Assembly (NCBI RefSeq): GCF_030063245.1
Contig: NZ_JASISR010000011.1
Location: 1 to 39,875 of the forward strand
Reading direction: 5' to 3'
DNA: 39,875 bases
DNA from: Paenarthrobacter sp. PH39-S1
Lineage (GTDB): Bacteria > Actinomycetota > Actinomycetes > Actinomycetales > Micrococcaceae
The notes under the pieces: model-generated
What the model saw: only the letters and a program-made list of their open reading frames with translations
The model's database searches: none
What the model was told of the DNA's origin: nothing
Translations under genes and position numbers: made by a program
In this document: piece after piece, positions 30,459 through 37,810 of the stretch
Layout of the letters: each line of letters begins with the position of its first letter
Position numbering within the stretch: the stretch's first letter is position 1

Positions 30459-32759
30459 TCAGCCAGCTGACGTGGGCTCCAGCCGCACAATGACATGTTT
30501 GGAGACCGGAGTGTTGCTTCCGTCGGCCACACTGTCCAGCGGCACCAGCACGTTCGCCTCCGGGTAGTACGCGGCAGCGCATCCCCTGGCCGTGGGGTAG
30601 GAGACCAGCCGGTAGTTGCGCAGCACCCGCTCCTGGTTGTCGTGGTGCTCGCCGTGCACGTCAACGTACTGGCCGTCCGCCAGGCCCAGTGCGGCAAGGT
30701 CTTCAGGGTTCACGAACACCACCTGCCGGCCCTTCTTGATCCCCCGGTAGCGGTCGTTGTGGCCGTAGATGGTCGTGTTGAACTGGTCGTGCGACCTCAT
30801 GGTCTGCAGGATCAGCCGCCCCGGTGGGCAGTCGACGTGCTCCAGGTCGTTCACCGTGAACACGGCCTTGCCGGTGGGTGTGTGGAAAGTCCGGGAATCC
30901 CGCGGCCCGTTCGCGAGCACGAAGCCGCCGTCCTGGCGGATGCGTTCGTTGTAGTTTTCGCAGCCGCCCACCACGTGCGAAATGTGCTCCCGGATCAGGT
31001 CATAGTCCCGCTCGAATCCGGCCCAGTCCACCGCCACCTTGTCCCCCAGCGTCGCCTGGGCCAGCCGAGACACGATGGCCACCTCGGAGAGCAGGTTCGG
31101 CGCCACCGGTTCCACCTTGCCCCAGGACGGGTGCACCGCGCAGACCGTGTCCTCCACCGAAACAAACTGAATGCCGCTGGCCTGCCGGTCGATTTCCGTC
31201 CGGCCCATGGTGGGCAGGATCAGCGCCTCCCGGCCCACCACCGTGTGCGACCTGTTGAGCTTCGTCGAAATCTGCACGCTCATGTCCAGGTTTTCCATCG
31301 CCGCCTCGGCCACGGTGCTGTCGGAAATCGCACCCACCAGGTTCCCGCCCATGGCCACGAAAACCTTCATGCCGCCGTCGCGCATCTTCTCAATGGTCTG
31401 CACCGCGTCGGTGCCGTGCTCGCGGGGCGGATTGAAACGAAACTCCTTCTCCAGCGCGTCCAGGAAGGCCGGCGGCATCTGCTCCCAGATGCCCATCGTC
31501 CGGTCCCCCTGGACGTTGCTGTGCCCGCGGATCGGGGAAGCGCCGGCGCCGGGCTTGCCGATGTTGCCGCGCAGCAGGAGCAGGTTGATGACCTCCTTGA
31601 TGGCAGCCACCCCCTTTTTCTGCTGGGTGAGTCCCATCGCCCAGGTGATGATGACCCGGTCCGCCTGCAGGTACCGGTCCGCCAGCTCGTCGATCTCCTC
31701 CCGGCGCAGGCCCGTCGCCTCCAACACCGCGCCCTCGTCCAACCGGGTCAAGTGCGCCTTCAGTTCCTCCAGCCCCTGGCAGTGCTCCTTGATAAAGTCA
31801 TGGTCCAGCACCGTACCCGGCTTCGCGTCCTCCGCATCCAGGACCCGCTTGCAGAGAGCCTGCAGCAGCGCCATGTCCCCGCCGAGGCGGATCTGCAGGA
31901 ACTGGTCAGCCATCTCGGTCCCGGACCCGATGATCCCCTTGACCTCCTGCGGGTTCTTGTAGCGCCGAAGGCCGGCCTCGGGAAGCGGGTTTACGGCGAC
32001 GATCTGCGCGCCGTTGTTCTTGGCCTCCTCCAGCGCGGTGAGCATACGCGGGTGGTTGGTGCCGGGGTTCTGGCCCATGACGATGATCAGCTGGGCCTTG
32101 CCGAAGTCGTCGTAGGCGATGGTGCTTTTGCCGATGCCCAGCGTCTGTCCCATAGCCCAGCCGGTGGATTCGTGGCACATATTGGAGCAGTCCGGCAGGT
32201 TGTTGGTGCCGAAGGCGCGCACGAACAGCTGGTAGCTGAACGCCGCCTCGTTGGAGGTACGCCCGCTGGTGTAGAACGAGGCCTCGTCCGGGGAGTCCAG
32301 GCTGTTCAGCTTCGCGGCGATGATTTTGAACGCTTCATCCCAGCTGATCGGCTGGTAGTGGTCCTTGCCGGCGGGCTTGTAGACCGGTTGGGTGAGGCGG
32401 CCCTGCTGTCCCAGCCAGTACTCCGACTTGGTGCGGAGCTCGCTCACCGGATTCTGCGCCCAGAAGTCCGAGTCAACGGTGATGGGGGTGGCCTCCCAGG
32501 TGACCGCCTTGGCCCCGTTCTCGCAGAATTCAAAGGCCTTGCGGTGGTCCGGATCCGGCCACGCGCAGCTCATGCAGTCGAAGCCGTCCCGGTGGTTCAT
32601 CGCCAGCAGGGTTTTCCGGCTCCTGTTCACTCCCATATCCTTCAGCGCGGGGCCCATCGAATGAAGGACGCCGGGCAGGCCAGCAGCCCAGGTTTTCGGC
32701 TTGCCGACCTCGATCTGGCTTTCGTCTTCGTCCTCGACCTGGGGATTTTTGCGGGCCAT
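30459..32759 (-). CDS. FdhF/YdeP family molybdopterin oxidoreductase
   Basis: A 766-residue molybdenum enzyme of the YdeP (CbbBc/FdhF-like) branch. The N-terminal segment has only GFDCMSCAWPDP (Cys62, Cys65), not the four-Cys iron-sulfur motif of classical formate dehydrogenases. The cofactor domain carries NMCHESTGWAMGQTLGIGKS, the Cys of which would be the molybdenum ligand, and RTSNEAAFSYQLFVRAFGTN. GNIGKPGAGASPIRGHSNVQ is a typical family block. The C-terminal MopB domain starts near residue 640. No Tat signal is visible, so it is cytoplasmic. The substrate is unsettled; formate dehydrogenase annotations of this branch are often unproven. ATG 32759 with GAAGGGA upstream is the probable start. 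Confidence 0.92.
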   Translation of the reverse strand: MARKNPQVEDEDESQIEVGKPKTWAAGLPGVLHSMGPALKDMGVNRSRKTLLAMNHRDGFDCMSCAWPDPDHRKAFEFCENGAKAVTWEATPITVDSDFWAQNPVSELRTKSEYWLGQQGRLTQPVYKPAGKDHYQPISWDEAFKIIAAKLNSLDSPDEASFYTSGRTSNEAAFSYQLFVRAFGTNNLPDCSNMCHESTGWAMGQTLGIGKSTIAYDDFGKAQLIIVMGQNPGTNHPRMLTALEEAKNNGAQIVAVNPLPEAGLRRYKNPQEVKGIIGSGTEMADQFLQIRLGGDMALLQALCKRVLDAEDAKPGTVLDHDFIKEHCQGLEELKAHLTRLDEGAVLEATGLRREEIDELADRYLQADRVIITWAMGLTQQKKGVAAIKEVINLLLLRGNIGKPGAGASPIRGHSNVQGDRTMGIWEQMPPAFLDALEKEFRFNPPREHGTDAVQTIEKMRDGGMKVFVAMGGNLVGAISDSTVAEAAMENLDMSVQISTKLNRSHTVVGREALILPTMGRTEIDRQASGIQFVSVEDTVCAVHPSWGKVEPVAPNLLSEVAIVSRLAQATLGDKVAVDWAGFERDYDLIREHISHVVGGCENYNERIRQDGGFVLANGPRDSRTFHTPTGKAVFTVNDLEHVDCPPGRLILQTMRSHDQFNTTIYGHNDRYRGIKKGRQVVFVNPEDLAALGLADGQYVDVHGEHHDNQERVLRNYRLVSYPTARGCAAAYYPEANVLVPLDSVADGSNTPVSKHVIVRLEPTSAG

Positions 32760-32768
32760 TGGGGGCAC

Positions 32769-33322
32769 TTCCCTTCACTAACGACGGCGTGTCCCGACGG
32801 TGGGACGAGCGGCGGCTGCGCGCACCTATCTAAGGCCTAACAGTTATTGGGAGGGGCCGCAAGCGATCCTGCAATTTCCGGCGGGCGGGAATTACGAGTA
32901 GGACTGCGCTGCGGCACATCGAAAAGGGCCGCCTGGCGAATCGCAGGAGCCCTCATTGCCTCGTCTGAGTCTGTTCCCTTCCTCTCGACAATTTCACGCC
33001 GTACGGTGCAGCTACGGAAACAAGGGAGGGTCGCGCTCTGGCACCGTATTTCGGGAGGCCGCGAACGAAGCGGCGGTAGAACAAGCGGTCGTTAATATGC
33101 ACCATAGTCTGGAAGCGCTTGGCGCCGCCGCGGCAGCACTGGAGGTCCGGGTATCGCCGCAGATGGCCCGCGGAGTCCAGGTCACTGGGAACACATGGCG
33201 CGACCTGACCTGGCTGTCCTATTTCTGTGCCCCGCTCCACGTCGACGCCGGGTGGTAGGACCATAACGCGCTTTAAGTTGATGCGCTCCCGTTCGTCACA
33301 GCGCGCGGGGGCCCTGGGGGGC
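32769..33322. other. 550-nt region with at most one doubtful small ORF
   Basis: The first 80 nt are AT-richer (CTAACAGTTATTGG at 32836-32849) and probably hold the oxidoreductase promoter. A plus-strand frame ending at TAG 33256-33258 contains REAANEAAVEQAVVNMHHSL and EALGAAAAALEVRVSPQMAR. It is helix-like, but has no clear start or family. It could be a short gene or a remnant. Confidence 0.3.
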
Positions 33323-34663
33323 TTAAACCGTTCTGGCGCCGTCGTCCTCCACGAACCGCGGCTGGCCGGCACGCCAGCCGAACAGGGCGCACAGCACCCC
33401 GATCGTCAGGAACATGAAGCCGGCCGGCGCAAAACTTCCGGTGGCCGCGTGCAGCCAGCCCACCAGCAGTGTGCCGGTGGACCCAACACCGTAGCCCACG
33501 CCCTGCATCATGCCGGACAGGTGCGCGGCGGTGTGCGCGTCCCGGGTCCGCAGCACAATCATGGTCAGCGCCGCGGCGGTCAGACTCCCCTGACCCAGCC
33601 CCAGCAGCCCGGTCCAGATCCAGATGCCGCCCGGCGGGCCAAAGATGCTCAGGGCGAAGCCGGTGCCGGTCATCAGCGCCACCACCACGTTGACGCCGCG
33701 CTGGCGCCGCAGTCTGACGGCCAGCGCGGGGGCCAGCAGCGAGCCGGCCATCTGCAGCACGATCGACACGGCCACGATGGTTCCTGGGGTGCCGCCGTCC
33801 ACCCCCCGCTCGCGCAGGGTCGGCGCCAGCCAGGCGAAGACGGAAAAGGACATCATCGCCTGGAAGACCATGAACAAGGTGACCTGCCAGGCCAGCGGCG
33901 AGCGCCACACGCTCGGACCGGCCGCGATCCGCCCGCGCCGCGCATGCCGCTGACGCACCGCGATGGGTGCCCACAGCAGCGCGGCCGCCGCCGCCGGCAG
34001 GGCCCAGAAACCGAGGGCGGTCTGCCACGACCCGGTGGCCTCATAGAGCGGGTGCGTGAAGCCGGCGCCAAGGGCTGCGGCGCCGCAGATGGACATGGTG
34101 TACAGCCCGCTCATCAGGCCCAGCCGGTGCTGGAAATCCCGCTTTACCAGGCCTGGCATCAAGACGTTGACGACGGCGATGGCAGCTCCGGCGGCGAACG
34201 TACCGGCCAGCATGGCCGGCACCGCCCCCAGGCCGCGCCCGGTCAGCCCCAGCGTGAGCACGATCATGGCGCCCAGCAGAGTCCGCTCCGCGCCGAAACG
34301 CCGCGCCAGGCCGGGAGCCAACGGCGCAAAGAGGCCCAGGAAGGTCACCGGAACCGTGGTCAGCAGGGTGACCAGGAGCGGCGGCAGTCCCGTGGCCGCG
34401 GTGATTTCCGTCAGCACCGCCGCAAAACTGGAAAAAACCGTGCGCAGGTTCAGCCCCACCAGGATCAGGCAGGTCGCGATGTACAGCAGGCTGCGGCGGC
34501 CCGTGACGCGGGTGGGATCCGCGGCGGGGACCTCGTCCGCCTCGGGGTCCAGCAGGAGCTTCGCGGCGGCATGCCCAGGAACTCTCCGGAGATCAGCCGG
34601 CCCACGGAGCGGTTCAGCGGGTGGTTCCGGTGGCAGGTCGGACTCCGGAGCGGTGGTGTTCAC
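33323..34663 (-). CDS. CynX/NimT-type MFS transporter
   Basis: A 446-residue major facilitator. After a 50-residue hydrophilic, Pro/Glu-rich N-terminus, helix one is LLYIATCLILVGLNLRTVFS, the hallmark of the cyanate/2-nitroimidazole transporter (CynX/NimT) group. LFAPLAPGLARRFGAERTLL gives the first MFS loop. The family exports or imports small polar compounds; cynS is not near, so a cyanate role is not implied. GTG 34663 lies 7 nt after a TACGAT hexamer (34676-34671 on this strand), so it looks leaderless. It is the downstream neighbour of the broken hydroquinone reductase gene, on the same strand. Confidence 0.9.
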   Translation of the reverse strand: MNTTAPESDLPPEPPAEPLRGPADLRRVPGHAAAKLLLDPEADEVPAADPTRVTGRRSLLYIATCLILVGLNLRTVFSSFAAVLTEITAATGLPPLLVTLLTTVPVTFLGLFAPLAPGLARRFGAERTLLGAMIVLTLGLTGRGLGAVPAMLAGTFAAGAAIAVVNVLMPGLVKRDFQHRLGLMSGLYTMSICGAAALGAGFTHPLYEATGSWQTALGFWALPAAAAALLWAPIAVRQRHARRGRIAAGPSVWRSPLAWQVTLFMVFQAMMSFSVFAWLAPTLRERGVDGGTPGTIVAVSIVLQMAGSLLAPALAVRLRRQRGVNVVVALMTGTGFALSIFGPPGGIWIWTGLLGLGQGSLTAAALTMIVLRTRDAHTAAHLSGMMQGVGYGVGSTGTLLVGWLHAATGSFAPAGFMFLTIGVLCALFGWRAGQPRFVEDDGARTV

Positions 34664-34743
34664 CGTCCCGATCGTATCGAAGTAACGTCAGTTCGCGGTA
34701 ACGGGACTTGTGCGAACGCGTCGCCCGGGGAAGGCCCCCCGGC

Positions 34744-35767
34744 TCATGCTCCGTGCCCCAGTGCCACTTCCTCGCCTGCCTTCACGGGTCCGGGTGCAGT
34801 CCCATCCCCGAACGGCCGGCCACCCAACTTTTCCCGCCCGTGCGCGGTCAGCCAACCGGACGTGTCCGGGCCCTTGGGCACGATCTGCGTGGGATTGATG
34901 TCCGTGTGCACCATGTAGTAGTGCTGCTTGATCTGCTGGAAATCGATCGTGTCACCGAAGCCAGGGGTCTGGAACAGGTCCCTGGCGTAGCCCCAGAGAG
35001 CGGGCATCTCGGTGAGCTTGTTCCGGTTGCATTTGAAATGCCCGTGATAGACCGCGTCAAAGCGCGCCAGTGTCGTGAAGAGCCGCACGTCCGCTTCGGT
35101 AATCGTCTCCCCCACCAGAAAGCGTTGCGCGGCCAGCCGCTCCTCCAGCCAGTCCAACGCAGTGAACAGCCGATCGTAGGCATCCTCGTAGGCTTCCTGG
35201 GAGCCGGCAAAGCCGCAGCGGTAGACGCCGTTGTTGACTTCGGTGAAGACCCGCTTGTTGACCTGATCGATCTCTTCGCGCAGCTCTTCGGGATAGAGCC
35301 GGGGGGCGCCGTCGCGCTGGTAGTCGGTCCACTCGGTGGAAAAGTCCAGCGTGATCTGCGGAAAGTTGTTGGTGACCACGGCGCCGGAGGGAACGTCGAC
35401 GACGGCGGGTACGGTGATGCCGCGCGGATAGCCGGGGAAGCGCTTGAAATAGGCGTCCTGGATCCGCTCAATGCCCAGCACCGGGTCTTGTCCGTCCGGA
35501 TCCAGGTCAAAGGTCCAACTGCGCACATCATGGGCGGGACCCGGTTGGCCGAGGGAAATAACGTCCTCCAGGCCCAGCAGCCGTCGGACGATCACCGTCC
35601 GGTTGGCCCAAGGGCAAGCGCGGGCGGCGATCAGACGGTAGCGGACCCGGCTTTACCGGCCACCGGCCGGCCTCCGGATCGTCGCCACCGCGGAGAATCC
35701 GGTCCTCAATGTAATTGGTGTCGCGGGTGTACTCTTGGCCACCGGTGACATAGGTGTTTGTGCTCAT
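34744..35767 (-). pseudogene. Glutathionyl-hydroquinone reductase-like (Xi-class GST/ECM4), one-base frameshift
   Basis: Read from ATG 35767 the protein starts MSTNTYVTGGQEYTRDTNYI and continues to RWPVKPG, then goes out of frame. One extra base (A at 35645 on the plus strand) is enough: without it the frame reads PGRYRLIAARACPWANRTVI and continues for the full length of about 340 residues. The active-site CPW motif lies just past the lesion. The rest is intact: SWTFDLDPDGQDPVLG, TVPAVVDVPSGAVVTNNFPQ, FLVGETITEADVRLF. In actinobacteria these enzymes probably use mycothiol. A real mutation or a sequencing/assembly error are both possible. Internal GTG starts would give a protein lacking the catalytic Cys. 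Confidence 0.85.
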
Positions 35768-35789
35768 GGACCAGCTTAGGCCGATTCCG

Positions 35790-36233
35790 TCAGCAATCCG
35801 AGGGCCCGCCACCATGGACGTGCTGCTGTTCCGCCGCCAGCCAGTCCTCCACCTGAAGCCCTGGCACCCGGCCAAATTCCCAAACATTATTGGTGACAAC
35901 GGTCAGACCCCGGGAGCAGGCATGGCCGGCAATCATAAGGTCATATGAACCAATGGGAGTTCCCGCTTTGCACAGTTGGCCGCGAATCTGACCACAGTGG
36001 TAGGCGGCAGCGTCATCAAAGGACAGTAGCTCGAGCCTTGCCGTGAACCCTTCAATGATTGCGATGTTCGCCTCAAGCGTGGCCGGGCATTCGGCCCCGT
36101 AGATGAGTTCCGAGAGCACCGCGGTTGACGTCGCCAATGTTCCGCTGAGCCCATTGAACTTCTCCCGCAGGTACGCCGGCCTGTTTTTGAGAATAAAGAT
36201 CACCGTGTAGGTGTCCGGCAGGTAACGCAGCAT
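35790..36233 (-). CDS. vapC: VapC-like PIN-domain toxin
   Basis: A 147-residue PIN-domain ribonuclease of a type II toxin-antitoxin pair. The first metal-binding Asp is in YLPDTYTVIF (Asp7), the Glu in VLSELIYGAE (about 43), and the later Asp in PIGSYDLMIAGHA (about 98); TNNVWEFGRVPG ends the site. The usual DTN after the first Asp reads DTY here, and the usual TNNxREF reads TNNVWEF, so activity may be altered. ATG 36233 shares one base with the TAA of vapB. It is encoded next to the broken reductase gene. Confidence 0.85.
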   Translation of the reverse strand: MLRYLPDTYTVIFILKNRPAYLREKFNGLSGTLATSTAVLSELIYGAECPATLEANIAIIEGFTARLELLSFDDAAAYHCGQIRGQLCKAGTPIGSYDLMIAGHACSRGLTVVTNNVWEFGRVPGLQVEDWLAAEQQHVHGGGPSDC

Positions 36234-36514
36234 TAAAGACCTTCACGCTCGGGCTGCGGCGGCTGCTCTCGGTGGGCCGGGAAATCCGCAGACACCGCCG
36301 GTCCGTCAAACCAGCTATTCCAGACCATATCCACCGGAGCGATGATTCGCGTCTTTCCCTGCGCCAGAATGGAAACCTCCCGGACCGACGGCGGCATCTC
36401 CAGGGCCTTCGGCAGCCGGACTGCCTGAGATTGATTACTTCTGAAGATCTTCGTTCCAAGGCTGCTCCAGATTGCCGTGTATCTGGACACGTGCCGCGGA
36501 AATTCCCACGGCAT
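36233..36514 (-). CDS. vapB: VapB-like antitoxin
   Basis: The antitoxin partner of the downstream PIN toxin. The AbrB-like DNA-binding part is TKIFRSNQSQAVRLPKALEM; the C-terminal toxin-binding arm is MVWNSWFDGPAVSADFPAHR, ending PERE. Antitoxins of this family normally begin MRTTKIF or similar, but the codon at that place is CTT, so the usual start is absent. An ATG 18 codons upstream (36514) gives a 93-residue form with an extra N-terminal stretch without family character. TAATG couples it to vapC. It probably autoregulates the pair by family knowledge. Confidence 0.75.
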   Translation of the reverse strand: MPWEFPRHVSRYTAIWSSLGTKIFRSNQSQAVRLPKALEMPPSVREVSILAQGKTRIIAPVDMVWNSWFDGPAVSADFPAHREQPPQPEREGL

Positions 36515-36560
36515 TCTTCCGGACGAACGGCAAAACGCGATCGGTAACCCCGGTTAGGCT

Positions 36561-37676
36561 TTATTTCAGGCCGAGCAGGGCCTTCCGGACGGCGATGCTC
36601 AGCTGCATTCCCCGGCCGGCCGTTCCGCCCTCCTCGACGCGCTGGGGAACGTAGCCGAAACCGACCCCGTACGCCGGGTCCGCAAACCCCAAAGCCCCGT
36701 TGGCGCCGTCGTGCCCGAACGCCTGCGCACTGCCGAAATCCATCCGCGCGTGGGATTTCATGAACACCACGGCAAACGCGCCGAGCTCGCTGAACACACG
36801 GTCGGCGCCCCAGACCTGCTCCTGGCTCATCACCGCAATGGTCTGCGGCGTCAGGAACGGCGCGCCGCCGTCGACCCCTGTACTGGCGGCCGCATACAAC
36901 CTCGCCAGCCCGACGGCGGAACCCACCCCGGCGCCGCTGCTGCTGCCCGCGGCGCGGATGGACCGCATGTTCGGCAGCGCCAGCAGATTGCCCGCCGACA
37001 TGTTGGCCGAGCTGCCCAGGATGCCGGCCGGGTCCACGAAGGGCGCACGGGGGTCCTCGTCGAAGAGCACGTTCCGGAAGCGAGGTTCCTGGCCCTCCGG
37101 CAGCCCCAGAAACATATCCACGGCAAATGGATCCCGGATCCGTTCCTCGTACAACGCCTGCAGCGTGCCGCCGGTGACCCGTCGGCAGAGCTCCTCCAGC
37201 AGCACGCCCATGGTCAGCGCGTGATACCCAAAGGCGGTACCCGGACGCCAATACGGGACCGCGTCGGCCAGCCGGGCGGCAACGGCGGCCGAATCGTTGT
37301 ATTCATCCATTCTGAAACCGCCCGGTACGCCCACGACGCCGGCCTGATGGCTCAACAGCTGGCGGACGGTAAGCGTGTCTTTGCCGTGGCTGCCAAATTC
37401 GGGCCAGTACCGGGTAACGGCAGCATCCAGGTCCACCAGGCCGTCCTGGACCAGCAGACTGAATGCGAGCGCGCTGGCGCCTTTGGAACAGGAATACACC
37501 CCGGTGACGGAGTCAGCGGCAATGTCCGGGCCGCCGTGCAGGTCGACGACTTTGGCACCCTCGTGATAGACGGCCAGCTGCGCACTGTACCGGGGATCGG
37601 CGGCGAGGAGGTAATCCATAAGGTCGCGGACGGCGTCGAACATTGGGGCGGCAAACCCTCGGGCGCGCTTAGTCAT
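36561..37676 (-). CDS. Beta-lactamase-fold serine hydrolase (class C/EstB-like)
   Basis: A 371-residue esterase of the serine beta-lactamase/penicillin-binding fold. The catalytic Ser62 and Lys65 are in YSCSKGASALAF; the Tyr of the second motif is in GTAFGYHALTMG (about 151), as in EstB-type esterases and lipolytic lactonases (YxN reads YHA). FGHDGANGALGFADP fits the third motif, HxG-like. There is no signal peptide, so it is cytoplasmic, arguing against a cell-wall role. The start is ATG 37676. It is divergent from the acyl-CoA dehydrogenase gene. Confidence 0.9.
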   Translation of the reverse strand: MTKRARGFAAPMFDAVRDLMDYLLAADPRYSAQLAVYHEGAKVVDLHGGPDIAADSVTGVYSCSKGASALAFSLLVQDGLVDLDAAVTRYWPEFGSHGKDTLTVRQLLSHQAGVVGVPGGFRMDEYNDSAAVAARLADAVPYWRPGTAFGYHALTMGVLLEELCRRVTGGTLQALYEERIRDPFAVDMFLGLPEGQEPRFRNVLFDEDPRAPFVDPAGILGSSANMSAGNLLALPNMRSIRAAGSSSGAGVGSAVGLARLYAAASTGVDGGAPFLTPQTIAVMSQEQVWGADRVFSELGAFAVVFMKSHARMDFGSAQAFGHDGANGALGFADPAYGVGFGYVPQRVEEGGTAGRGMQLSIAVRKALLGLK

Positions 37677-37726
37677 GCCCTCCAGCCTATGTCGCCATGG
37701 TTCGCGCCGCGCCCATGGCTTCCCAA

Positions 37727-37742
37727 GCTACCCGCGAGTAGC
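37727..37742. promoter_or_regulatory. Operator-like palindrome between serine hydrolase and acyl-CoA dehydrogenase
   Basis: GCTAC-CCGCGA-GTAGC is a 16-nt near-perfect palindrome with one central mismatch pair. It lies 51 nt from the hydrolase start and 69 nt before the acyl-CoA dehydrogenase start. Such sites often bind TetR-type acyl-CoA-responsive regulators, but the assignment is a guess. Confidence 0.35.
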
Positions 37743-37810
37743 ATGGGTCACACCCCGTCGGGTTCCCACCCGGGCAGGCTCTGCAACAACGGGGCGGCGA
37801 AAGGGCCACC

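Noticed and set aside
30495-32840. 781-codon plus-strand open frame opposite the YdeP-type oxidoreductase
   Set aside because: Val/His/Arg-rich product without family features. The minus-strand protein has well-defined molybdopterin motifs.
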